This document shows, piece after piece, positions 22,001 through 32,298 of a stretch of 64,000 bases of DNA (position 1 is its first letter; every line of letters starts with the position of its first letter). The position numbers and the translations under genes are program-made. The stretch is from the NCBI GenBank assembly GCA_033439295.1, contig JAVTLE010000007.1, forward strand, positions 1,240,001-1,304,000, given 5' to 3'. Under the pieces are notes generated by a model. The model was not told where the DNA came from and did no database searches. It saw nothing but the letters and a program-made list of their open reading frames with translations. The DNA is from Deuterostichococcus epilithicus. Its lineage: Eukaryota; Chlorophyta; Trebouxiophyceae; Prasiolales; Stichococcaceae.

Positions 22001-23563
22001 CGCTGCTCGTGCGGTGTGCTTTTGTGTCTTGATGGTGCTGCAGGCTTGCCTCGTCACGCAGCTGTGTCGTGTGATGTGGCAACCTCCCCTGGCCCCATGC
22101 TTTCGAAGGCTGGTTCTGCAGGAGGTCTATGCCACTGGCGCTGGCCCTGGCCGCCTTGCAGCGCCATAGCCGGCGGGGCACACGCTGCCGTGTCTCTCAC
22201 TCAGGCATGCCGGAATTTCTCGACCCCTAATGCCCTCCACCAGCCACAAACCCTGTCAAAACCCCTGGTGGCAGGTGGGCGAGGTGGACAGGGCGCGCGC
22301 CATCTATGTGCATGCCAGCAGCCTGTCGGACCCGCGCAGCGATCCCGGCTTCTGGAGCGAGTGGAACGATTTCGAGGTGCGCTTCAGCTGTGGTTCGACT
22401 CACAGTCCTCCCGCTGGGGGAAGAGCTCTACTGCTGCCCGCAGGTGGCAACACAATTGTCCCTTATCGTGCATGGCCGTGCCAGCGCCATTGGACAGCAT
22501 GCACACGAGTCGCAGGTGGCGGCATCTCGTGCGCTGCCAGGCTCATCTGCCTGCGCTTTCCAGCTGCAGCCTTTCCTGTTGCACACTCGTGGCAAAACCC
22601 GTGACGCAGGTCAAGTTCGGCAACGAGGACACGTTCAGGGAGATGCTGCGGATCAAGCGCTCAGTGGCGGCGTCCTTCAGCCAGCTGCATTTCAACACCG
22701 CCATCATCGACTCCGCCACCGGGCCCTCCTCCTCAGGCGCGACCTCCCAGCAAACTCTGCATGGGGGTTTCGCACGATGCCTGGAAGCGGTATCCTGGAC
22801 TGTTGCAACCCGCAGCATGCATCACTCGTCACAGTCGCGCAGACGCGACTCCAGACGCGGTGCCAGACTCGATGCAAGGCACCGTTGCGCCACAGCTGAG
22901 CCCATTGATCGGGCAAAAACGCAGGCACGGTGGAGGCGGGCGTCGGCAAGCGCAAGCGCGACGACATGGCGGACCTTGAGGCACAGCTGCCGCCGGATGC
23001 GGCGGCGGGCGGCCAGGCGCCCGGCACGAAGCTGTCCGGCTTCGTGTCGGCGGGCGTCATCCAGCAGCAAGACCAGCCGCAGGCAGCGGGGGCGGCAGAT
23101 GCGGACGCCGCCGCGCCAGGTGCTGTCTGCAATGCTGTCTCATCTCTCGGGCCTCTTGATATCCGGCAAAGCTTGCGAACGGCACACTAGAGTCACAACC
23201 TGCATGTGGTGTCCAGTCCCAGAAGCCACGACCATAACCTTGTCGTGTGTCTTCCTGGGGCTGGTGCGGAGGTGCAGCGTGCCCACAAACCATCGCCCAC
23301 AAATCTCGCCCGTTCCTGCCGCAGCTGCGGCTGCCAACCCGGAGGATATCGAGCTGGACGAGCCGGGGGAGGACGACGAGGATGCGGACGCGGATGCGGG
23401 CGGACCCTCCGTCGTGCAGCAGGCGGTTCCGGACGCGGTGTTTGGCTCCATGGGCGGCGCGGCGGCGGCGGCGGCAGGCGGCGCAGCAGAAGATGGCGGC
23501 GGCGCCGCAGCGCCGATGGGGGCGCTGGACCGCTTCAAGCGGGCAAAGACCGGCGACAGCTGA
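15422..23563 (+). CDS. SYF1: pre-mRNA splicing factor SYF1 / XAB2 (HAT repeats)
   Basis: SYF1 is a scaffold of the Prp19/NTC complex in active spliceosomes; XAB2 in animals also aids transcription-coupled repair. Exons: 15422-15658, 16227-16478, 16751-16864, 17198-17389, 17518-17610, 17871-18052, 18588-18765, 19180-19281, 19512-19682, 20043-20198, 20510-20680, 21334-21516, 21789-21893, 22275-22376, 22610-22766, 22925-23119, 23325-23563; phases agree, about 942 aa. HAT motifs run throughout: NPYSLKMWCRYIEA, RVWTQYLELL, LWLELADICTRHP, LWCAFAKFYDRHG, LWSFYCDLEE, DIWAAYLTKF, FWSEWNDFE. The tail is acidic (PGEDDEDADADAGG) and ends DRFKRAKTGDS. Introns 1, 6 and 9 hold copies of the next exon's head. 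Confidence 0.96.
16002..16046. repeat. (CA)n microsatellite
   Basis: A CA dinucleotide run in SYF1 intron 1 is interrupted by two N bases, so its assembled length is not reliable. Confidence 0.95.
16137..16172 (+). repeat. partial echo of SYF1 exon 2
   Basis: The string GCGGCTGGCGTGCCGCGGCC lies about 110 nt upstream of its near-identical counterpart inside exon 2 (16250-16276, one mismatch over that stretch). A CAG precedes it. The first ~23 nt of the exon are not in the copy. Confidence 0.7.
18319..18518 (+). repeat. two in-frame 60-nt echoes of SYF1 exon 7 head
   Basis: Copies at 18319-18378 and 18459-18518 match the first 60 nt of exon 7 (18588-18647). Each follows an intact AG and stays open: PAQLEHLMGRRPEPLSSVM and LARLEQVTGRRPDPLSSVM against the real LARLEHLMGRRPELLSSVM. 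Each is followed at once by GT exactly where the real exon continues. The intron before copy 2 and before the true exon is also shared (CGCACCGCTGCGCAG). Starts are 140 and 129 nt apart. Confidence 0.93.
19798..19980 (+). repeat. echoes of SYF1 exon 10 head
   Basis: The copy at 19899-19980 starts after GCAG with GGGCAGCCGCACTGCAGCCT and contains GCGACCTGGAGGAG, as in exon 10 (20043 onward). It ends at a GTAATT donor-like site and is open throughout. A weaker second copy starts near 19798 (GCGGCTGT...TGTGGAGCT). Most differences in the strong copy are nonsynonymous. Confidence 0.85.
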
Positions 23564-24330
23564 GGCTGCGGAGGCGGCGCCTCGCCGGCAGGGCTGGCGC
23601 GTTTGCGCGGTGTGGCTGGTGTGGCGAGGCGAAAGCTTCGCAGTGACCCGCGCCTCCTGCCGGAATTGCAACTGCAGCAGATGATCAGGACCAAGGGAGA
23701 CGATGAGTTCATTCGGAAGATGTGTAAGGCCTGCAACAGCCTCCCTGAAAATACTTGCCCACGTAAAGGCCCCAAAGCTCCGAAGGTAACTTCGCGCCGT
23801 GTGGTGCAGACAGCGGCAAAGCTCGTGGTCCCCCCTGCAGCTCAGCACTGCATGCATCGAGCATGCTCGCGAGCTTGTCGGTCAGACAGCGCACGCCCGA
23901 GCAGGATGCCAGCACCAGAAAACCGCCGCGAAATGAAACTGCGGTTTGATCCGTCCCAGGCTTGTCGTCCGCATCAACGACGATCCAGCGATGCAGATGT
24001 AGTGCGCAACTTTGCTGCTCTGCCTTGCATTGTCCGGGACCCGAACTGACTATTTCCCTGCTGCTAGAAGAAGCCCGTCAGCCGGGACACCATGGACGTC
24101 ACAGCGGAAAAATCGAGACAGACATGCTGGTGCTTCACTGCCTCCTCGCGTTCTATGGCGCCCGTCAAGTCTGAGCGATGCACCAAGAGTGAGGCTCCAA
24201 CGACGCACTGTGGGTTGACTGCACCCGACTATGGATGGCCTTTTAAAAGCCGCTGGCGGTCTGCTCTCTAGCACTAAATTCATTTCAGACTCCTGTACTG
24301 TGTCGAGCGGCTGAATGCTCATAATTGCAG
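23564..24330. other. intergenic SYF1 / BAR-like gene
   Basis: The first exon or exons of the BAR-like gene must lie here but could not be fixed. One open stretch from 23680 (ATG, then MIRTKGDDEFIRKM) is a candidate N-terminus. TGTAA at 23723-23727, 160 nt past the SYF1 stop, is a likely SYF1 poly(A) signal. Confidence 0.35.
23723..23727 (+). terminator. putative TGTAA poly(A) signal of SYF1
   Basis: TGTAA is the polyadenylation hexamer core used by many green algae. This one is 160 nt downstream of the SYF1 stop. Confidence 0.4.
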
Positions 24331-26779
24331 TGTTCGAAGAGGCAACGGCCTTCAACACGAAGCTGTTCGACTGCGAGAAACATATCAAGGCGCGCATGCG
24401 CCAACTTATGATACACTCTGCACTGTCTTGGCCTGATGGCGACACTTTGGGAATATAGGCACATCGGAGAGGTATGTGCTCCCATGACGCAGGCCCTGGA
24501 CCAGGCCTCCAACGGTGCTGCGCTGCCGGTTCTCCTCGTGCACTATTGCTGCGCTATAGTCGGTGCCTGGTTGTGTGCGCATGTGAATGAGCTCGGTCAA
24601 CAGTTCTGCTAGCAGAAGTCCCAAGCATCCTGCACGATGATGTAACCTGCTGCACTGATGCAGGCCTGCTCAACACGTCCGAGAAGGTGCTGTCGGGGCC
24701 GCTGCCGCGGGTGCGCGCCTCTGCCTGCTGGCTCGGAATTATTTCAGCGCGAGTGTGCACACATATTTTCCAGAGGCACCCCGCCAGCTGCTGCAGTGTT
24801 TGTATGCGAAGACAATCGCGTGTGCAGCTTCGTGTAGGGCAAACCCAGTCAATTTTCAATGTGTGCATGCGAATGCACTGCGCGCCTACTCTCTGCCAGG
24901 TGTGGGACGGCAACCCTGAAACCGGCGAGGTTTCCCCAGTCAAGGGCGGCAAGCTCGTCGAGGCTGGCTCGCTTCCTCGCTCCAATGTGCGCCTTGGCCG
25001 GCGCCATTGCCGCAGTCTGCAGAGATCAAAAGATGCTAGACAGCCGATTAGAAAATGGAATCAATTCGCAGGCCGATCAGATGAAGGTGGAGGTGTTCGA
25101 CCCCATGGCTGCTTGGCACACCGAGTACAATCGCATCAAGGTCCGCCGACCATTGCCACTACTGCTGCTATGTTTATATTGACCAGCTTGTCGTTATGAT
25201 GCGGCACGGCTGAATGCGCTGCAGCTCACTCAGCGGTGTTTTGAGTCGCCCTTGCCATGGCACTGAGGCGCCGCTCTGTCATCCGGCTGCAAGCACTGCG
25301 AACCACCGAGCAGCAGCGCCTGCAGCTGCTGCAAGCCATAGATCCTGAGTCACTGCTGCCGCTGCGGATCTGTCTGTGCAGAAGCGCGTGGGCGACATGC
25401 AGATGGCCGGCCTGCGGCTGGACGCCGCGCGGCGGGTGTTCTACAAGAAAACTCAGCAGCACCTGAAGCAAAACGTCATGAAGACCGACAACACCGCACA
25501 GCCGCCTCCCACCGAGGACACAGACCCAGCTCTGAAGGGTGCGCCGTTCAAGCTGCGAGTGGTAGCATGCGCGCACGCTCCCGCGCTCGGCAGCTTGCGC
25601 ACAAGACTCCTCGCGCAGGCCCCGTCCATGCCGCACCAGTGCCCCGTCGACAGCAGCCTAATCGGGGCCGGAGTTGGTTCACACTCAAGATTCGCATCTG
25701 GCAGCCCTGAGCAGGCACTTCCCCGGCGCACACACGGTGTGCATCAATTGCTGCGGCGCTTCACGGGTGTGCCTGCACCTGTCAGCCGGGCTCGGCAGCC
25801 GTAGGCCGCGTCACTTGGCGTCAGCCACTCCCCAGCTGCCTGAGCCATCTTGACCTTACTGATGGGCGCAGGCGCGCGGGCGACGTACAACCAGGCAGAG
25901 GAGCAGGTGCATGCAGACCTGACGCACCTGTCGGAGCGCGCGCGCGAGGTGCAGGGCTACCTGACCAGCGCCATGTCCCTTCAGGTTTGCCCTCCCACAC
26001 ACTGTCTCGGATGATTCGTTCAGGGTGCAGGATAAGGGTTGGAGAACCAGCGGCCTGTGAGAAAGCTTGACCTTGCAGTGCCCATGGCAAGCTTCAGGAT
26101 GCTTGCCGGCCGCACATGTCGCTGATGTGCTTGGCCCATGTGAGGCGCCTGCAGGCGGCCTTTTGTGCTGCAGGGTGGCGGCGGTGACAGGATGCATAGG
26201 ACGACGAAGCTCGTGGGAAAGCGACATATCGGCGCCTTGTCGACATCACGGTTGCTTGACTCACCAGTCTGGTGACCCTTCCTGCGCCCTCCCTGCAGGC
26301 GGCCAAGCTCTCCAATGCCGCAGCAGCGCATGCGCCGGCCACGCCGACCGCCGCCGGCGGGCCGGCCCCGCAGCTGCTGTCGACTGTCAAGCAGGCGCGC
26401 TGCTTTTGATAGGAACTGGCCGAGCAGGCTGCAGGGATTTGCAGCTGCGCATTACGCTTTCGTTGCAACAGTGGCACTTGCTCAGGAGTGCAGGTGCACG
26501 TCCTCCAGACAGCAGGGCGCAATGAGTGCTGTGGCTACTCGAGCATGCGCCGGCACTGTGGCGTGACTGCCCTCGCTGCCCGTTCCAGATCAGGTTTGCT
26601 TCTGGGGGCAAACAAGCAGATATGGACAGAATGTGTTGCTCGTGCCGTGCGCGCAGGAGCAGGGCATGCAGGAGCAGGGCATGGCCACCGGTTACCCCTC
26701 TGCGCCGCAGCACCCTGTCGCGAAATATGCAGTGCCCCCTCAGGCACGCCGTACAGCGGCCGGTGTGGCCTCGGTGTGA
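24331..26779 (+). CDS. BAR-domain-like coiled-coil protein (5' end unresolved)
   Basis: Supported exons: 24331-24389, possibly 24459-24471, 24664-24710, 24900-24989, 25072-25140, 25382-25538, 25872-25984, 26299-26394, 26657-26779. From 24900 to the stop all phases agree. Key segments: FEEATAFNTKLFDCEKHIK, LLNTSEKVLSGP, EVFDPMAAWHTEYNRIKKRV, AGLRLDAARRVFYKKTQQHL, YNQAEEQVHADLTHLSERAR, then an Ala/Pro/Gln-rich tail. The order 'F.P...W...Y..I..RV....L.LD.ARR' followed by a long helix is like BAR domains, which bend and tether membranes. That family call is by pattern only. The last intron starts with GC (CAG|GCGCGC). Confidence 0.5.
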
Positions 26780-27200
26780 GGCCGCAGAAGCTGAGTGGCG
26801 TGGCCCCCAACACTTTTGAGCCGTCCTTCTAGTCTCGTTCGCATTGTTTCGGGTTGTACACGCGAAATGAAGGCTGTCAGCCTTGGGTATAGGTCCGTAG
26901 CAAAGGTATGCAAACCCGCACTGCGCAAGCTCCTGGACAACAGTGTGGGCTTGCGGTTGTCGCAGCAGTCCGTTTCTGAACTTCAGTGTACCTATGTATA
27001 TGCGCGGTGATGAGTGTTTTGCAAGCCGACTCAGCACCGTTGCGGATAGCCGTTTGCAATGCGATTCTTTGCAGCTTATTCAAATCGTGCGACGGCCGGC
27101 CACGGGGCATTTGTGGGTCGCTGCAGCATCCGCGGCCCCTTAGCAAACATCCTCTGAGCATCTCACTTGACCAACATGTATGACGAGTCACTCGGGCAGG
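26780..27200. other. convergent intergenic region
   Basis: This lies between the stops of the BAR-like gene and the SWT1-like gene. Nothing is recognisable beyond 3' UTR sequence. Confidence 0.35.
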
Positions 27201-30200
27201 TCACCGCTGCTGCGTCTGCTGTAGCAGTTTGTGGCTCGTCCAGATGTTGAGCACCTCTGCGTCTGCCGCCAGCGCCAGATTGCGGTCGTCCTGCATGTGG
27301 CAGACAATCGCATGGTCACACCTCTGCGGGGCAGGACGAAGACTGGGCCACCTGCCAGCGACTGCCGACACCTCAGAACCTCCATCCCAAGCATTCTGCA
27401 GGCCGCGTCTGCACTGCTGTGAGTCGCTGCTCCGCTAGTGCTGCGGCTGCCAAAGCTGCCATGCTGCTGAGGACACACGCGTCTTCAGCCTCAAGTAAAG
27501 GGTGGGCAAGTCCGCACCGTCAGCAGCGCGACGGCGGCGCCGCCCAGCTGGAAGAAGCGCACTGTGTCCAGAATGCGCACATCGCCGCGCCGTGGCCCAA
27601 GACCCTCCGTTCCCGGCTGCACCGTCTCCTCCTCGCCGCTGCGGGGTGTACAAGGGTTTGTGGGGTTTAAGGAGCATCTTTGAAATGGACGCGCGTTCCC
27701 AAATTTCTCCTCTGATCCAGGCGCACGTCGCTGCGCTGCGGCCTGGGGGCCCTCCATTCCCAGCGCTGCCAAGCACACGAGTAGATACAATCCCAGAGAG
27801 TTCAGATCCCAAAAGGGTTGCAAGGCATTGACGGTCCCTTGAGGTTCGTCTGGAAGGCGGCTCGAGGCAATGTCGGCTGCACGCTCACGGCGGCCGGCAG
27901 CGCTAGCTGGGAGGCGAATGCCTGCTCAAGTCAATAAATGGGGATGGATCGGGACCGGGCACCTGGCCAGGCGCAGGGCGGCGCGGTCGCGGCCGGCCAG
28001 GTCTTCCAGGAAGCGGGACGCGTCGCGGGAGGCGCGCGCCCGGTCGCTGGCCCCCTTCTTCAGCCCATCCAGCTCGTGCAGCACCACCTGCGGGTGACGG
28101 GTCACGTCAGCACAGTGTGCCGCAAGCCGTTTCTGCGTCTGAGCTGGAGGTCCATTCGATATGACCATTCTCGCCCGTCACACCTGTCCGGCCGCCTGGG
28201 TTCCACACAGGCGATCGCCGCACACAGGCATCCCGAGGGGCGGAGGAGATGGCAGCGCCAGGAGACACTGTGATGGAGTACAACGTCAGTGGCTGGCCGG
28301 TGACATGACGGCCACACAGCTGTGCCAGCGCGGCTCACGTGGGGGATGAGCAGCGCGGCGGCGCCATCGGTGTGCCGCAGCCAGGCGGTCAGCGCTGTCC
28401 GCCCAGACACATTCATCAGCACGTTGGTGTCCACAGCCAGCAGGCTGCGGCCGGTCTCACTGCGCGACAGGGGCACACCTTTGATAACATTGACAGATCA
28501 AGTGCAGAAACCGAGATTTTGGAGCATGGCAGTGTAAATCAAAAGGTCTGAAATTTTGCGCGGCTTCGTGCTGTTGGGCGCAGGCTGTCAGGCACAGGAC
28601 AGGCTCGATGTCAGCCGACCAGCAGCTGCAACGAAGCCGCACCTTTTCGAGGGCTTCGCCCAAACATGCGTGCGCCTGCAGCCAGGCGAGCGTGGCATGT
28701 CAGCGAAGGAGAACAATGGGCACACCACACTCATGCGATGCAGCACGTAACACAGCACAATCGCCAAGCCCGACACTGCACAGCGGCGAACGGCACTGCG
28801 ACGCAAGCACGTACAGGCAGGCCGTTCAGCTTCATCCCAGAAGCCTCAGGTCGCAGCACTTTTGGTACCAGGATTGTTTGCCGCTCACCGCTTCATGGCC
28901 CATCCCGCGGCATACTTGGCGTCCGCGGACGGCAGGCTGCCCTTGTAGGGCGCCAGCTTGCCGGCTGCCACCATCAGCTTGTACTCCTTCAGCGTCAGGA
29001 AGTCGCCGCTGCCTGTGAACCACGCAGTTGCAGGAATCAGCCTCGTGGCTGGGTGCCATTGGCCTCTCGTCCTGCAAGGCCGCCTTCGAGAGGAGGAGGC
29101 CCCCTGCCTGCGATTCTTGGCTGACAGCGAGCGTTGGCAGAGGCGAGGCGGCCTGCGCTGCCATGCAGATGGCCCTGCTGCTGCGACCCAGACTGTGTGT
29201 AGAGGTGATTGTTCGTGTCAGTGGACACAGCCACTGCAGGATATGGATCTGAGTGGTAGTGGAGTGTCTTTCTGCATGAACTGATCGGCAGATTGCACTT
29301 ACACTCCCCTTCGTGCAGATGCGTTCCAAGACAGCTTGTACGCACCCGACTTGCGCTGGACCTCCGGCAGCTGCAGCGGCGCCAAGGAGGCCGCACTGGC
29401 CTTCTGCCTGCCGAACGCTGGTGCCTTGACGTCGCCGGACGCATTGCTGCCGTCCGTTGCTGTACCGTTGCCGATGTCCACCGCCTTGCCGATGCCCAAG
29501 CGCTGGATACCGGCTTCGATGTCCGCGACTGCTGCCTTGGCCTTCAGCACTGCTGTCGGCGAAACCTTGGTGAGCGCGCCGGCTGCCTTTCCCCGCTGGG
29601 CAATGCCGCTGCCGCCTCCAGGCGATGTCGCCGCGGCGGCCTGCTGCTGCTTCGAGTTCCGCCGCTGCCGCTTGCGCTGCGCCTTGGACACCTTGCCTGC
29701 CACAGCGTGCAGCTGCTGCGCCGGCGGCGGCGGTCGCTGCGCCGCGTAGTGATGCAGCGACAGCGGGCTGCTGTTGGGGCTGCTGCTGGCGGCGGCGTGC
29801 TGCTGCCGCCGCAATTGCCAGGCCGCGGGCGCGCTGTGGTGGCTGCGCACATGCGGCGGCCAGCAGAGCTGCGGAGGGCCGTGCCACCCAGCGTCCTGCC
29901 GCGGCGCCACTGCGGGGGTGACAGAAGGGCATAGAGACTGTCAGCCGCCACTGAAACCATTTGTGCACACTTAAATACCTTTAGGGCGGCAGAAGGAGCG
30001 TCATCGCGCTATGACGTCTGCCGGCGACCAAATCACGTGATGGAGGGTTAGTGCTAACAGGAGGGCACACCCTGGCCGCTTGGCGGGAAGAACCCAGAGT
30101 AGTGTGCGGGGTGTTGCGGCGGCGGGGGCCCTGGCGGCGGGCGCGGCGGCGGCACCGCACTGACGTGCTGTTGAGCGGGCCAGCCGCCCATTGGCGGCAG

Positions 30201-31514
30201 GAAATTCTGGATCCACGCCGGCGGCGCAGGCGGCGGCACCGAGGGCGCCAGCCACGGCGGCGTCGTGGAACCGGCCCGTCCGCCGCTCAGCCGCCGGGGC
30301 TCCGCCGCTGCGCTCGGCGGCGGCGGGCGCTGTGCGGCCTGCGTGGCGTTTGCCACTGTTGGCTGCGGTACCGGCAGGGGCGCTGTGTGCGCCTTGCGCG
30401 GCAGCGGCTCGACTGCCTTGAGCTCGGGGCTGATGGACCTCCGTGCTGCCACCGAAGACGCCAGCGATGGCAGCAGCTTGCCATCAGCTCGGGCCTCCAA
30501 CCTGTGGCTGCAGTCACCTTCCCCTGCAACCCGCGGCCGCTGCTCTGCCGCCTGCTTGTGAGGCGGCGCCGCCGGCGCCCCAGGCGCGGCGGCCTTGGCC
30601 GGCTGCTGTGCTGCCTTGGCCGGCTGCCGGGCTGGCTCGGCCGGCTGCTGGGCGGCCTTGGCCGGCGGCAGGGCTGGCTTGGCCGGCTGTTGAGTGGCCC
30701 TGCCCGGCTGCTGGGCTGGCTTCGCACTGGCGCTAGACTTGGAGCTGAGGAACCTGGGGTTGGCAGCAATGCGCTGGGCGGTCGCCGCGGTTGACTTGCT
30801 CTTGGCCGCCGGCGCAGCTGGTTTTGACATTGTCGCTGCCGCCGCAGACTTGGGCAGGGGCGGCGCGGGTCCTGCCCTCGGCTGTGCGCATGGCTGCGGC
30901 GGCTTGGCTGCAGGGGCTGTGCCGGGCTGTCCGGACTGCCATTCCGCTGAGAAGCTCTGCCGTGTGCCCACAAAGCCCGGCAGCGGCACCTTTGCTGCCT
31001 GCAGAAGCGCAGTTGACAGCGCAGACGCTGTGGGGGCAGCTGCCGGCACCGCCGCTGTCGGCTGCTTGCCTGCAGTGCTACCTTCCTTGTCGGGCTGCAC
31101 TGGCCTGTCTGCCGCCTTGTCAGCTGGTCGGCTCCCCTGCCGAATCGCTGCTGCCGAGTGCATGGAGATGGCGCCAGGTTGCTTGCGAGCGACCTTTCCG
31201 GCCTTCAACGGCGCCGGCGCCGCGGCCTGTCGGCTGGCGCCAGGAAACGGGGGAGGGCTGTCATCCAACAGGCTGATGGGCGGGCTGCCTGGCGGCAGCG
31301 GCGGGGCCGCCGGCGTGCGGGGCAGCGGCGGCGCACATGCAGGCGTGTCGTCCACCAAGTTGATTGGCGGGCTGCCCGGCGGCGGCGGCGGCGGCGGCGG
31401 AGTCGCCGGTGCCGCGTCACGTGGCAGCGCCAGCCCCGCAAAGTTGATTGCCTGTGGCAGTGCTTTGCTGGCTGGCTGCCGCTGCTGCTGCCTTGCCGCA
31501 GCGTCCTTGTACAT
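27201..31514 (-). CDS. SWT1: SWT1-type PIN-domain RNA endonuclease
   Basis: SWT1 is a nuclear endoribonuclease linked to mRNA quality control near nuclear pores. Exons on minus: 31514-30071, 29909-29303, 29008-28889, 28459-28339, 28087-27963, 27638-27518, 27290-27201; phases agree, about 875 aa. The C-terminal PIN domain is clear: LLAVDTNVLMN (first acidic site), VVLHELDGLKKG (second), RASRDASRFLEDL, DVRILDTVRFFQ, and LLTDDRNLALAADAEVL (late acidic residues). The N-terminal ~680 residues are Pro/Ala-rich and disordered, with two PGSPPI.L.DD motifs and a PAKAAQQPA-type repeat. A YKLSW and EYKLMVAAGK linker precedes the nuclease. The ATG at 31514 is preceded by an acceptor-like CGCAG, so an upstream exon is possible. 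Confidence 0.8.
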
Positions 31515-32298
31515 GCCGACCTGCGACGGACATGCATAAGCTGCTGAGTGTGTGCACGACTCGGCGAAGATAGGATTGCCCAAGGTCGTCAGAAAAGATC
31601 AGCTGTTCAATGATATTGCGTCATGCATTGCAAGAGCCAAAGCACTTGCCTTTCCGGCCAGCGTGCAGGGCCCTTGTATCGGTTTCAGGATGTGTCGCAG
31701 GCTGCCATCGACTGGGCCATCATGCTGCTGCGAGTGAGCTGTGCGAGGCATCGCTTCACACTTGGGGTACACGATCCGGCATCAATCTCTAGGTTTGTGT
31801 ACACTTTTGCTCCAAGGATTGACGACCTGCACTGCTTTTTTCGTCGCGCTGTACAAGGATTGCCTGGCAGAAGGTGCAGTCAGCAGCATACAATATAACA
31901 ATGAGCAACACGCAGGAGCCCAGAAGTATATGCGTTGAGTCTGCTCGACTTGGGGTCATCAGCTGTCACTATTTTCATAGCCGTGTCGTCCCCGCTGCCT
32001 AAACCCTGAGCTACGCAAGGGGGACCAAGCCGCCCTGCGCGTCCCGACAAAATTTCGCGACTGAAACTTAAGCCGAAGCCTCCTTGCAGTGACACCACTC
32101 AAACTGTGTTGGTCGACTGCACCGTCGCTGGGGTATGCGACGCGCGCCCTGCCGAGACGAAGTCCTGACGTGAAGCCCCGGTGACCAAACCCATCCTTGT
32201 TGACCTGCGAACCCACGCCCAGGGCCCTGCTGTGATCTGTCGAGCGGCGAAGGAGCTGAGAGGACGCGACACGCGCGAGAAGACGTGCACCAAGCGGG
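31515..32298. other. divergent promoter region SWT1-like/GATA gene
   Basis: About 780 bp between divergent starts. It may hold a first SWT1-like exon. No other feature is seen. Confidence 0.35.

Noticed and set aside
21635-23563. 642-codon open frame on plus
   Set aside because: It reads through introns of SYF1; only its end coincides with the last SYF1 exon. Real exons with AG/GT borders in other frames account for the protein.
30051-31539. Long plus-strand open frames opposite the SWT1 N-terminal exon
   Set aside because: These are antisense shadows of GC-rich, low-complexity coding sequence; no family pattern.
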